Part shown: positions 41,431 to 52,879 of the stretch, one piece after another | Numbering within the stretch: the first letter of the stretch is position 1 | Layout: every line of letters begins with the position of its first letter | NCBI GenBank assembly: GCA_033557465.1 | Contig: CM066031.1 | Location: 1,068,860,444 to 1,068,924,443, forward strand | Direction of reading: 5' to 3' | Length of the DNA: 64,000 bases | From: Ichthyophis bannanicus | Taxonomy: Eukaryota; Chordata; Amphibia; Gymnophiona; Ichthyophiidae | The notes under the pieces: model-generated | What the model was told of the DNA's origin: nothing | Databases searched by the model: none | What the model saw: only the letters and a program-made list of their open reading frames with translations | Translations under genes and position numbers: made by a program

Positions 41431-41960
41431 GGTTAGCTTCAGTGGCAAAAGTTAGGACAGCCTTTGCAGTATCTAACATTTGCTGCCGAAGGATAGCCAG
41501 GCAGTGGCTGAATACGTATTGCCATTGCCCTGTTATCCTTGGGTGCCGCCCCTGGAATGCCCTGATGTTAACCGGTTAGCTTTGGGGCATACTCCGGTGG
41601 GGGCTGTGGATGTTCAGCGGCACTAACCATGTTAGTCCTGTTTTAGTGCTGCTGAATATCCTGTTCACTGCGATTGATGTGATTCTGTTAACCACGTTAA
41701 TCACATTGAGTATTGGGCCCCATGTGCATACATTTAGGTTCATTCATGCTCCACCCAAGCTGTGCCCCTGTGCATATTAAACTAAAAGCATATACAATAG
41801 GACTTATGCATGTTCTTACAGAATAGTGACTACCTAGAATGTGTGCATAAATGTCAATTCACACTCGTAAGATCTTTATAATATGGACTTATGCATATAA
41901 CTATCACATAACTTTCCATACGCCCCTTATAAAATCAGCCCCAAACATTGAATCAGAGAC
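41431..41960. repeat. Dispersed repeat hosting the Penelope element (right half) and neighbouring repeat
   Basis: 41431-41740 continues the repeat cut at 33564 (blocks such as GTTCAGCGGCACTAACC, GTGCTGCTGAATATCC). 41750-41960 is an AT-rich stretch with ACTTATGCAT repeats ending CTTATAAAATCAG; no gene is seen. Confidence 0.5.
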
Positions 41961-42059
41961 TTGGTGGAGGGAATATAACTAATAAGATACTGTGATACCA
42001 GGTTAAAATTCTATCAGCATAAAAGGGCAGATCAACTTGATGGTTGGGTGACACTATGG

Positions 42060-42640
42060 ACCTGATTCTGGGACGTGGATTGCGGGGCTGCATGTCCTGG
42101 CAGGATGTGCAGCCCCGCAAGCCATCCAGGCCCGATTCCCCTCCAACTCTCCCCATATGTCCTGAGCATCAGGATGGGGAGAGCCGGTGAGGGCTGGGAG
42201 GCGGTGGGATCTGGGCAGAGCGGGGGATGGCCAGCCCGGCAGGATGTACAGGGCCGATTCAGGTCATGGTCCTGTACGTTTTGCTGGGTCAATTGGGACG
42301 TGCTACTTATTCCACCTCAAAGGTGGAATAAACAGCACAAATATGGTGATCGGGCCCGGGGATTCCTTCTCTGGGGCTAGGGCTGGTTGTGAGGAGGTCA
42401 CTGCCACCTAGTCCATGTACCAGCAGGCCAGCTCTTTGTCAAGTAGTGGGAAAAAGGGGGGCCTAAGCCACAGGAGTTGGAGGTGCCTGCAGGGAGAATG
42501 TCTTCTCAAGTTGCAGGGGCATGCAGGACCGTTCACGGGCCTGATTCTGTGCACCGTGGGAATGTTTTGTTTTCACGGTCTAGAATCGGGTTGAAATGAG
42601 CCCAGCTTCCTCGGGGATGTCCAGACAGCCCGGACATCCC
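42060..42640. repeat. GC-rich dispersed repeat, second copy type
   Basis: Similar in motif content to 15020-15720 (CCTGGCAGGATGT, CTGTACGTTTTGC). Includes the perfect short palindrome ATTCCACCTCAAAGGTGGAAT. Open frames across it are compositional. Confidence 0.5.
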
Positions 42641-42689
42641 CTAACCTGAATTGGGCTCCACATGTTAAAGATGGCACAGAGTTGAGCAG

Positions 42690-42815
42690 GAAACCAACTG
42701 CACTCTAGAACCTTTGTGGATAGAAATTCCAAGGGTGACAGGAAAAGATATAGTAGTAGGGATATGCGGCCACCTGCCTGGCCAAGATGAAGAATCAGGC
42801 AGTAAGTATAGAGAC
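42690..42815 (+). mobile_element. CR1 endonuclease fragment
   Basis: The plus-strand translation LWIEIPRVTGKDIVVGI, then GHLPGQDEES, matches the TLWIEIPCKKGKAMVVGVYYRPPGQ block of the CR1 endonuclease in the other copies. About 100 bp only. Confidence 0.6.
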
Positions 42816-43094
42816 AGTAGATTTGCACAGAAACTGAGGTCCAATACAAGCAACAGTCCTACAACTGACCACAAGATATACAGTATGATAAATCATCAAA
42901 AATAATTAATAAAATCAAGTAATAATTATAGTTTAAATTTAATTAAAAAATGAAACTTACTAACAAGACTTCTGAACAGTAAAATCCAATATGGATATGA
43001 TTTGGCAAAGCTGAAAAGAATAAGATGTAAAAAAAGGAATTATTCAAAATTGAATTAATGAATATGTTTGTGTTTTACACATATTTTTACAAAC

Positions 43095-43376
43095 AACAAT
43101 ATCAAAGCATATCAAAAGCAGTGAAAGAGTCATGCTCAGTGTGTCCTTGTAACATGCTTTATGTAACAAGATTCAAAGAAAGCTCAAAGTTCAGCTAGTG
43201 GAACAGAAAATCGATATTAAAAGGCGCATTCAAGAAAAAACATCAGTAGAAAATTTCATTGAAATAGAACCTGCTTTTATAGATTATAAAACTGGTGTTA
43301 TTTTTGTAGCAGGTACTTCATGACATAGAGGAGATGTAGACAAGATTTTGTTGAGAATGGAACTGAAACATTTACG
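43095..43376 (+). mobile_element. Second Penelope-like fragment (GIY-YIG region)
   Basis: Translates with breaks to CPCNMLYVT, then an SNIKRRIQEK-like and a RGDVDKILLRMELKHL-like block, the layout of a GIY-YIG domain end in Penelope proteins. It is a different subfamily from the 33.5-41.4-kb element. Confidence 0.5.
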
Positions 43377-43379
43377 GAC

Positions 43380-43530
43380 CTGGTATTCAGCGGCGGCAGC
43401 TAGCACTGCTAAAACGTCTAGCCGTCACTGCTGAACTGAAGACCCAGATATTCAATGCTGGGGGCCATATCTGCCTGGTTAGCTTCTGTGCTGTCCCGTT
43501 GACCCAGATATTCAATGCCGGGGGCCATAT
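43380..43530. repeat. Start of satellite-bearing dispersed repeat; two 60-bp units
   Basis: TATTCAGCGGCGGCAGCTAGCACTGC opens the repeat. From about 43440 two copies of the satellite unit (ACCCAGATATTCAATGC(T/C)GGGGG) follow before the L2 insertion. Confidence 0.75.
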
Positions 43531-43966
43531 GTTTGTTTATTGGTTTGATATACCGTCGTTCAAATAATAACACAGCGGTTTACAGAAACAAAATTTACAA
43601 GAAAGGCCAATGGGCTGGGAAAGGAAAAGAAGTTACAATGTGTGACAGGAAAGCACTCAAGATATTTAAATAGACGTACCAAGGAGAAAAGGAGTGAGTA
43701 AAAAGGGGGAAAAGGGTAGTTTCACACAAAAGGGGAAGGGAGGTCAAAATCGGAGGAGAAAAGGTGAGTTTCCAGAATTCTCTTGAAGGTGGAATAATGC
43801 TGTTCGAGTCTAAGGGAGGTGGGCAGTGAGTTCCAGAGTGCAGGACCGATAAGAAAGAAAGTAGAAGAACGTGTAGATTGTAAGTGAGCACGTGATGGAG
43901 AGGTGAGGTGAAGGCGGTTGATGTGCAGCGACCGAAGTGAACGAGTGGGAGTTTGAAACTGAATTA
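43531..43966 (-). mobile_element. L2-like LINE 3' end inserted in the satellite
   Basis: The minus-strand translation ends a LINE ORF2: RSSTFFLIGPALWNSLPTSL and HYSTFKRILETHLF, followed by the TAAACCGCTG ... GGTATATCAAACC hairpin tail. 5'-truncated. It sits inside the 60-bp array, so it arrived after the array began to expand. Confidence 0.75.
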
Positions 43967-46762
43967 GATCTGCCTGGTTAGCCTCTATGCTATCCCGCAG
44001 ACCCAGATATTCAATGCTGTGGGCCATATCTGCCTGGTTAGCTTCAATGCTATCCCGCAGACCCAGATATTCAATGCCGTGGGCCATATCTGCCTGGTTA
44101 GCTTCAATGCTATCCCGTTGAACCAGATATTCAATGCCGGGGGCCATATCTGCCTGGTTAGCTTCAATGCTATCCCTTTGAACCAGATATTCAATGCCGG
44201 GGGCCATATCTGCCTGGTTAGCTTCTATGCTATCCCGCAGACCCAGATATTCAATGCCGGGGGCCATATCTGCCTGGTTAGCTTCTATGCTATCCCACAG
44301 ACCCAGATATTCAATGCCGGGGGCCATATCTGCCTGGTTAGCTTCTATGCTATCCCGTTGAACCAGATATTCAATGCCGTGGGCCATATCTGCCTGGTTA
44401 GCTTCTATGCTATCCCGTTGAACCAGATATTCAATGCCGGGGGCCATATCTGCCTGGTTAGCTTCTATGCTATCCCGTTGAACCAGATATTCAATGCCGG
44501 GGGCCATATCTGCCTGGTTAGCTTCTATGCTATCCCGCAGACCCAGATATTCAATGCCGTGGGCCATATCTGCCTGGTAAGCTTCAATGCTATCCCGTTG
44601 AACCAGATATTCAATGCCGGGGGCCATATCTGCCTGGTTAGCTTCTATGCTATCCTGTTGAACCAGATATTCAATGCCGGGGGCCATATCTGCCTGGTTA
44701 GCTTCAATGCTATCCCTTTGAACCAGATATTCAATGCCGGGGGCCATATCTGTCTGGTTAGCTTCTATGCTATCCCGTTGAACCAGATTTTCAATGCCGG
44801 GGCCATATCTGCCTGGTTAGCTTCAATGCTATCCCTTTGAACCAGATATTCAATGCCGGGGGCCATATCAGCCTGGTTAGCTTCAATGCTATCCCTTTGA
44901 ACCAGATATTCAATGCCGGGGGCCATATCTGCCTGGTTAGCTTCAATGCTATCCCTTTGAACCAGATATTCAATGCCGGGGGCCATATCTGCCTGGTTAG
45001 CTTCTATGCTATTCCGTTGAACCAGATATTCAATGCCGGGGGCCATATCTGCCTGGTTAGCTTCAATGCTATCCCTTTGAACCAGATATTCAATGCCGGG
45101 GGCCATATCTGCATGGATAGCTTCTATGCTATCCCGTTGAACCAGATTTTCAATGCTGGGGGCCATATCTGCCTGGTTAGCTTCTATGCTATCCCGTTGA
45201 ACCAGATATTCAATGCCGGGGGCCATATCTGCCTGGTTAGCTTCAATGCTATCCCTTTGAACCAGATATTCAATGCTGGGGGCCATATCTGCCTGGTTAG
45301 CTTCTATGCTATCCCGCAGACCCAGATATTCAATGCCGGGGGCCATATCTGCCTGGTTAGCTTCTATGCTATCCCGTTGAACCAGATATTCAATGTCGCG
45401 GGCCATATCTGCCTGGTTAGCTTCTATGCTATCCCCTTGAACCAGATATTCAATGCCGGGGGCCATATCTGCCTGGTTAGCTTCTATGCTATCCCGCAGA
45501 CCCAGATATTCAATGCCGTGGGCCATATCTGCCTGGTTAGCTTCTATGCTATCCCGCAGACCCAGATATTCAATGCCGTGGGCCATATCTGCCTGGTAAG
45601 CTTCAATGCTATCCCGTTGAACCAGATATTCAATGCCGGGGGCCATATCTGCCTGGTTAGCTTCAATGCTATCCCTTTGAACCAGATATTCAATGCCGGG
45701 GGCCATATCTGTCTGGTTAGCTTCTATGCTATCCCGTTGAACCAGATTTTCAATGCCGGGGGCCATATCTGCCTGGTTAGCTTCAATGCTATACCTTTGA
45801 ACCAGATATTCAATGCCGGGGGCCATATCTGCCTGGTTAGCTTCAATGCTATCCCTTTGAACCAGATATTCAATGCCGGGGGCCATATCTGCCTGGTTAG
45901 GTTCAATGCTATCCCTTTGAACCAGATATTCAATGCCGGGGGCCATATCTGCCTGGTTAGCTTCTATGCTATCCCGTTGAACCAGATTTTCAATGCCGGG
46001 GGCCATATCTGCCTGGTTAGCTTCAATGCTATCCCTTTGAACCAGATATTCAATGCCGGGGGCCATATCTGCCTGGTTAGCTTCTATGCTATCCCGTTGA
46101 ACCAGATTTTCAATGCCGGGGGCCATATCTGCCTGGTTAGCTTCTATGCTATCCCATTGAACCAGATATTCAATGCCGGGGGCCATATCTGCCTGGTTAG
46201 CTTCAATGCTATCCCTTTGAACCAGATATTCAATGCTGGGGGCCATATCTGCCTGGTTAGCTTCTATGCTATCCCGTTGAACCAGATTTTCAATGCCGGG
46301 GGCCATATCTGCCTGGTTAGCTTCAATGCTATCCCTTTGAACCAGATATTCAATGTCGGGGGCCATATCTGCCTGGTTAGCTTCTATGCTATCCCGTTGA
46401 ACCAGATATTCAATGCCGGGGGCCATATCTGCCTGGTTAGCTTCAATGCTATCCCTTTGAACCAGATATTCAATGCCTGGGGCCATATCTGCCTGGTTAG
46501 CTTCTATGCTATCCCTTTGAACCAGATATTCAATGTCGGGGGCCATATCTGCCTGGTTAGCTTCAATGCTATCCCGTTGAACCAGATATTCAATGCCAGG
46601 GGCCATATCTGCCTGGTTAGCTTCTGTGCTATCCCGTTGAACCAGATATTCAATACTGGGGGCCATATCTGCCTGGTTAGCTTCTATGCTATCTCGTTGA
46701 ACCAGATATTCAATGCCGGGGGCCATATCTGCCTGGTTAGCTTCTATGCTATCCGGCTGACC
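43967..46762. repeat. 60-bp satellite, about 46-47 units
   Basis: Unit: ATATCTGCCTGGTTAGCTTC then (T/A)ATGCTATCCC and (A/G)CCAGATATTCAATGCCGGG. There are three main variants (CTTTGAACC, CGTTGAACC, CGCAGACCC), plus an ATTTTC variant. One unit near 44800 is 59 bp. Because the unit is a multiple of three and stop-free in several frames, it gives open frames on both strands: a 20-residue repeat with GIEYLVQRDSIEANQAD on minus and GHICLVSFYAIPLNQIF on plus. These are artefacts of periodicity unless shown otherwise. A block near 44561-44790 and one near 45581-45750 share rare variants, showing segmental duplication within the array. Confidence 0.95.
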
Positions 46763-46880
46763 CATCTGGCTCCCAGCATTGAATATCTGGGTCAGCCGGA
46801 TACCATAGATGCTAACCAGGCAGCGGCAATATTCAGCCACTGCCCAGTTAGCTTCTGAAGCGAATGTTAGGCCGCCCTTT
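46749..46880. repeat. Inverted terminal unit and right edge of the satellite repeat
   Basis: TATCCGGCTGACCCA is followed by its exact complement TGGGTCAGCCGGATA about 20 bp later, forming a hairpin. Beyond it the unit continues in reverse orientation (ATGCTAACCAGGCAG). The dispersed repeat then ends near 46880. Confidence 0.8.
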
Positions 46881-47149
46881 CAAGTGCCTAATTTTGCTGC
46901 TTAGTGATAACCGAGCTGTGGCGCAATATCATCGCTCAAATCTTTCTTTGAAATGGAATTTTATGAATAGGATTATATATTTCTGAAAATTGTCAGATCT
47001 TCTTTTAATTTTTCTTAAATATTATTTGTGGTTCTTCTCTGTGTAATTTTTAATCTTGGCATTTTTTAGTTCTGCTACCTCTATACAAGAGTTAAAAAAA
47101 TAATTTGTAGCATATATTTCTCTATAGTTAATCTGTCTTTTAAGGTAAA

Positions 47150-47390
47150 AACCAGTAGTGTAACTGGATTAAAAATGGTTTGGATAAATTCTTGAAGGAA
47201 AAGTCTATATACCATTATTAAGGTAGCCCAAGAGAAAACTATTGCTTATCCCTGGGGATAAGTATCATGGAAATGTATACTTTTAGGATATGTCAGATGC
47301 TTGCGATCTGGATTGGCCACTGTTGGAAAAACAAAACTGGGCTTGATAACCTTTGGTCTGACCCAGTATGGCAGTTCATAAGAACATAAG
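47150..47390 (+). mobile_element. CR1 LINE 3' end, plus strand
   Basis: Ends ...TTGATAACCTTTGGTCTGACCCAGTATGG, the CR1 3' terminus, and meets the 3' end of CR1 copy B tail to tail, making a palindrome around 47362-47422. Confidence 0.8.
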
Positions 47391-47582
47391 ATATGCCATA
47401 CTGGGTCAGACCAAGGTCCATCAAGCCCAATATCCTGTTTCCAACAGAGGCCATTCTAGGTCATACGTACCTAGCAGTTTCCCCAAAAAACTCAGGTTCC
47501 ACAATGCTTGGGTCAAGCAGTGATATCCTGGGTCCCTTTTAATAATGGTTTATAGACCTTTCCTCCAGGAACTTATCCAAAC
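47391..47582 (-). mobile_element. CR1 LINE copy B, 3' end
   Basis: Complement of the CR1 3' region (CCATACTGGGTCAGACC). It continues at 49054 after a nested insertion; TCCAAAC is present on both sides (47576-47582 and 49054-49060). Confidence 0.8.
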
Positions 47583-47685
47583 TTTTTTTTAAATTTTATA
47601 TTTATAAGATTTCAATCAAAATTATATAAGCAATCATACTTGATACAGAAAAAAGACTTGAGCATGTAATTACAAAGGAGAATAA

Positions 47686-48615
47686 GGAGGAGTTCTTGGT
47701 TTCCTGCTTGTCAGCTGTTCCCTACCTGATTGGCCTGGTCTCCCGCTTCCACTCCTCTGATTGGGGCAGGTGGTTAAAGAAGGGGCTATATCATCTTGCC
47801 TCCGACGCGGGACGCCGAGGAGTTCTTGGTTTCCTGCTTGTCAGCTGTTCCCTACCTGATTGGCCTGGTCTCCCGCTTACACTCCTCTGATTGGGGCAGG
47901 TGGTTAAAGAAGGGGCTATATCATCTTGCCTCCGACGCGGGACGCCGAGGAGTTCTTGGTTTCCTGCTTGTCAGCTGTTCCCTACCTGATTGGCCTGGTC
48001 TCCCGCTTCCACTCCTCTGATTGGGGCAGGTGGTTAAAGAAGGGGCTATATCATCTTGCCTCCGACGCGGGACGCCGAGGAGTTCTTGGTTTCCTGCTTG
48101 TCAGCTGTTCCCTACCTGATTGGCCTGGTCTCCCGCTTCCACTCCTCTGATTGGGGCAGGTGGTTAAAGAAGGGGCTATATCATCTTGCCTCCGACGCGG
48201 GATGCCAAAGAGTTCTTGGTTTTTGGAAATTCGCCCACGCATCCTGGCCTTGGGTGCATTGTTTTACCTGAAATTCCCTTGCAGGTGCCACATCATTTAT
48301 CAAGGTACTCGTTACATTTTTCTTGAAGTTGCACAGTTATTGGAATTCTTGAAGGGTAAAGGCTAAGTTCTGGTTCTGTTTTGTTATCTCTTGATTTCCT
48401 TGTTTCATTTGCTGGGGTTACCAGGTTTTTGTTAGGGATTGGTTTTTTTGTTTTCTTAGGTATTGAACTTCTCCTGGATGTGGGCCAATAATATGCTTTG
48501 TTTATGTTTGTTACTTTGTTATGGAGATAGGGTCCTAGTCCTAATCTCCCTATGAGTTTTGTTTATCAATGTATGTTTCTTTTTATTCAATAAAATTTAA
48601 TTTAAAAAACAAAAA
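47686..48615 (+). mobile_element. Small ORF-less retroelement with 5' tandem monomers
   Basis: Flanked by CAAAGGAGAATAA on both sides (47673-47685, 48616-48628), a perfect 13-bp duplication. The 5' part is four 130-bp units; the 3' part (48211-48615) is T-rich, ending TTTTTATTCAATAAAATTT and an A-rich tail. No protein is encoded. The 3' end resembles amphibian L1-type 3' UTRs, so it may be mobilised by an L1; the monomers may be repeated promoters as in mouse L1. Confidence 0.8.
47691..48210 (+). repeat. 130-bp tandem monomers, four copies
   Basis: AGTTCTTGGTTTCCTGCTTG recurs at 47691, 47821, 47951 and 48081, and a partial copy starts at 48211. Units are nearly identical (for example CTTCCAC versus CTTACAC). 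Each holds TGATTGG twice (CCAAT-box complement ATTGG) and a GCCTCCGACGCGGGACG GC block, compatible with promoter function. Confidence 0.9.
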
Positions 48616-49053
48616 CAAAGGAGAATAATACACATGCATTAACTATTTTAGAACCCAGTCTTACAAGTCTTCACACTAGGGAGACCCAATAAAGGAAAAA
48701 CAAACAATTATGAACTCATTAGGAATAGCTAATCCCGCTAGGACTGGTATACCCATATGGCAAATATAACCACCCACCTAGGAACCAGCAGACAAGCGAG
48801 CACTAATAAAGGAGACTAATTTAGTAGGTTCAAAAAATATAGGATACAGAATGCAATTTAACCAAACATTTGCAGGGAAATTTTAGAAAAAAATAAGCCA
48901 CCCATCTGAATCACCCCCGATTTAAGCAGCAAAAACTCTCTCCTCCTATTTCACGAGATAAATCGCGAAACATTTGAATAGCAAGGACTTTAAACAAAAT
49001 AGAACGCTTCTTGAAATACATTTTTAATATCCACTCACGGTCAGATACTAATG

Positions 49054-51840
49054 TCCAAACCTTTTTTAAACCCAGCTACACTAATAGCCTTTACTACATC
49101 CCCTGGTAACAAATTCCAGAGTTTGATTACACGTTGAGTGAAAAAATATTTTCTTTTATTTGTCTTAAATAGTTTACCCTGTAGCTTTATTGCATTTCCC
49201 CTAGTCTTTCTATATTCTGATAACATAAACAATCGATCTACGTTTATCCGTTCCACTCCATTCATTAATTTATAGACCTCTATCATATCTCCCCTCAGCC
49301 GTCTTTTTTCCAGGTTGAAGAGCCCTAACCTTTTTAGCCTGTCTTCATAGGAGTAGCCTTCCATCCCCTTTAGCATTCTAGTGGCTCTTCTCTGTATCTT
49401 TTCTAATAATACTATATCCTTTTTAAGATACGGCGACCAGAATTTCACACAATATTCAAGGTGCGGTCGCACCATGGAACCATACAGAGGCATTATAATA
49501 TCCTTTGTTTTATTTTCCATTCCTTATGATACCTAGCATTCTATTTGCTCTCTTGGCCGCCGCTGCACACTGGGTAGAGGGTTTTAACATGTTATTCACG
49601 ATGACGCCTAAATCTATTTCCTGGATGGTGGTTCCCAATGTGGAACCTTGCATCGTGTAGTTTGGGTTATTATTTCCTAGGTGCATAACTTTGCACTTGT
49701 CCACATTAAATTTCATCTGCCATTTGGATGCCCAGTCTTCCAATTTATCAAGATCCTCTTGCAATTTTCCACAATCCTCATGGGTTTTAACAACTTTAAA
49801 TAATTTTGTTTCATCTGCAAATTTGATAACCTCACTCGTTATTCCCTTTTCCAGGTCATTTATGAATATGTCAAAAAGCAGCGGACCCAGTACAGATCCC
49901 TGGGGTACTCCACTATTCACCTTTTTCCATTGGGAAAATTGGCATTTAGCCCTACCCTCTACTTTCTATCTTTTAACCAGTTCCTGATCCACAATATTAC
50001 ACTGTCTCCTATCCCATGACTTTTTAGTTTTGCCAAAAGTCTCTGATGAAGGACCTTGTCAAAGGCTTTCTGAAAGTCCAGATACACTATATCAACCGAC
50101 TCACCTTTGTCTACCTGTTTATTCACACCTTCAAAAAACATAACAGATTAGTAAGACAAGTTCTTCCTTGTCTAAAGCCATGTTGGCTGTCTCCCATTAG
50201 GCCATGACTATCTACAGTACATGCTGAGTAATTTTGTTCTTTATGATAGTTTGTACCATTTTGCCCGGTACTGATGTCAGGCTCACCGGTCTGTAGATCC
50301 CGGATCACCCCTGGAACCCTTTTTAAAAATTGGCGTTACATTGGCGATCCTCCAATCTTCAGGTATTACAGATGATTTTAATGATAGTTCACAGATTACT
50401 AATAGCAGGTCTGCAATCTCATATTTCAGTTTTCAACACCCTTGGATGTATGCCATCCAGTCCAGGTGATTTGCTACTGTTCAGTTTATCAAATAGTTGT
50501 AATACATCTTCCTGGTGTAGCAATATTTCTTTCAATTCTTTTGCAATATCACCTGTAAATACCACTTCAATCATGGGTAACATCCCTACATCTTCCTCAG
50601 TAAAGACTGAAGCAAAGAATTTATTCAGTCTCTCCACTATAGCCTTGTCCCCTCTTACTGCCCCTTTTACCCCTCTCTCATCTAATGGTCCAACTGACTC
50701 TCACAGGTTTTTTGCTATGAATGTACTTGAAAAAGTCTTTATTACGCGTTTTTGCTTCTGTAGGAAGTTTCTTCTCAAATTCTCTCTTTGCCTGCCTTAC
50801 CAATGTCTTGCATTTAACTTACCAGTGCTTGTGCTGTTTCCAGTTTTCATCATTTAGCTCCCTTTTCCATTTCCTGAAAGATGCTTTTTTGGCAACAACA
50901 GCCTCTCTTACCTCACCTTTAAACCATACTGGCAGTTTTTTGGACTTTCTTTCACTTTTTTTAAAGCATGGAATACAGTTGGTCTGGGCTTCCAAGACAG
51001 TATTTTTCAATAACACCCAAGCTTGATGTAAGTCTTTAACCTTTGCAACTGCTCCTTTTAGTTTTTTCTTAACTATTTTCCTCATTTTATCATAGTCTTC
51101 CTTTTGAAAGTTAAAAGATGGTACTGTGGATTTCCTTACCATCCGTCCTCCACTAATTAAATCAAACGCGATCATGTTATGATCACTATTGACAAGTGGC
51201 CCCAACACCCATATCTCTTGCACCAGATCTGGTGTTCCACTAAGCTCTAATATGGCTTCCCCTCTAGTCAGTTCATGAACCAGCTGCTCCAAGAAGCAGT
51301 CATTTATTTCATCTAGGACCTTTATCTCCCTAGCATGTCCTGCCATGACACTGACCCATTCGATACCGGGGTAATTGAAATCACCCATTATTATTACTCT
51401 GCTGTAACTTTTGTTAGCTTCCTTTATTTCTTTGAGCATTTCATCATCCATTTGTTCATTCTGGCCAGGTGGTCGATAGTACACCCCCACTACCATCGCT
51501 TTCCCCTTCTTACATGGAATTTCAATCCATAGAGTTTCTACAGCAAATTTAGATTCCTGCAAAAGTTTAATCCTTTCTGACTCAATGCCCTCTCTAACAT
51601 AGAGCGCAACCTCTCCACCAATTTGATCAGCTCTATCATTACGATATAGTTTGTACCCAGATATCACAGTGTCCCACTGGCTGTCCTCCTTCCACCATGT
51701 CTCTGAGATTCCAATCATATCTAACCTTTCATTTAGTGCTATATATTCTAACTCTCCCATCTTATTTTTTAGACTTCTAGCATTTGCATATAAGCATTTT
51801 AGAGACTGTATTTTATTCATATTAATCTGGCTATTGGTAG
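49054..51840 (-). pseudogene. CR1 LINE copy B, ORF2 in several frames
   Basis: The endonuclease frame 51820-50819 (333 codons, from ATG) has ISETWWKED, MGDFNYPG and NSDHNMIAF, all key residues present. The linker and reverse transcriptase follow in broken frames: SSKSPGLDGIHP, SHGLMGDSQHGFRQG, IVYLDFQKAFDKV (motif A), SGVPQGSVLGPLLF and KFADETKLF, where the second Asp of the FADD box is Glu. The C-terminal part (49520-49041) holds LKRLGLFNLEKRRLRGDM and LWNLLPGDVV. ORF1 is absent (5' truncation at about 51840). Confidence 0.85.
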
Positions 51841-52879
51841 GCAGTTCTTATGTTCTTATATGTTTTATGTATGAATTCTTTATGTAGTCCAATACTAAGA
51901 ATTTTAAATTGCACAGTGGTATGAGCAACAAATTAAAGGGCCCGTTGACTAAAGTGCGATAGTAATTTACCATGGGAATTAGCTGCAGTAACAGTTTCTG
52001 CACAACCTGAGAACTTATGGCATGCTGTTTCTTGCTGCTGTAGAGAGTGGGAGGTGGAGAATGGGTGAATCTTGGGTGTGAGCAGCACTTACATGGTAAG
52101 TTATTATGCGCTGCTGCCATTTCATATAGAAGAGGTACATTCACCACTTCTTCAAGAGCAGGCAGTAAGAGCCTACATGCTATTGGCATGCACATACTGC
52201 ACTCACTGCAGGAAAGCATTGCTGATCCCCTCTAAGCAATGTCACCTCCCTACTCACTCCCCAGTCAGTACTAGCATCATCCCCCCAGCATTTTACCCCC
52301 TGATCAGTATCTCGGTATCACCCCCCCCCCCACCTTCCCACCCCACGATCTGTACCAGCATCACTCCCCTTCCCTCACCCCTGAAGAGGCATCCAACTCT
52401 CCCCTAGCACTTACTGGGTTTTTCTCTGGTGAGTTAGTGGTGGAGTGGGAGTGATCACTGGATGCTCTTTCCCTTTGCTGACCCTGATTCAAAATGGTTG
52501 CTCTAACCGCTAGGAACAGTCTTGTGGTATTACCGCTAAGGTTCAAGCTGTCAATTAAGGGTACCACTAGGGTTCAGAGCCATCATATTGAATCCAGGCC
52601 TGCTAAAGGGCAGGAGCATCTTGAGATTGGGAAACCACAGTTGATGCCAAATGGGTTGAAGGGGTAGGAGGAGCTAAGGTGCTTCTTTGGTAGGTAGGGG
52701 AAGGGAGGCTGATGCATGGCCAGATGAAAACATAGCAGGGAGCACCAGGGAACCCTTGGCTAAGTTGTATATGTTCACCAATAACAACCTCCTTTACATT
52801 CAGGTTGAGCCCTCTGGTACTCAGAAGTTGCCAATTAGCATGAAACATGTAGAAGGCCAAGATAACTGCTGACTCCAGC
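51841..52879. other. Unassigned DNA
   Basis: A CTTATGTTCTTATATG sequence at 51847-51862 resembles a CR1 3' terminus in plus orientation abutting copy B. A C-rich patch lies at 52230-52400. No gene is seen. Confidence 0.4.

Larger units (their letters stand above)
47583..49053 (-). mobile_element. ORF1-only L1-like element, 5'-truncated copy
   Basis: The minus-strand translation at 49050-48900 gives DREWILKMYFKKRSI then RDLSRE, matching the C-terminal end of the ORF1 at 5928-7041. An AT-rich 3' region follows, ending in a poly(A) (T-run at 47583). Short TCCAAAC duplication. It is interrupted by the monomer retroelement at 47686-48615. Confidence 0.7.

Noticed and set aside
43967..46762. CRISPR array
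   Set aside because: Units are contiguous without variable spacers and the genome is eukaryotic.
43722..46858. Very long open frames across the 60-bp array as protein genes
   Set aside because: Frames are open on both strands because the unit length is a multiple of three and the unit lacks stops in those phases. No start context, domain or neighbour supports a gene.
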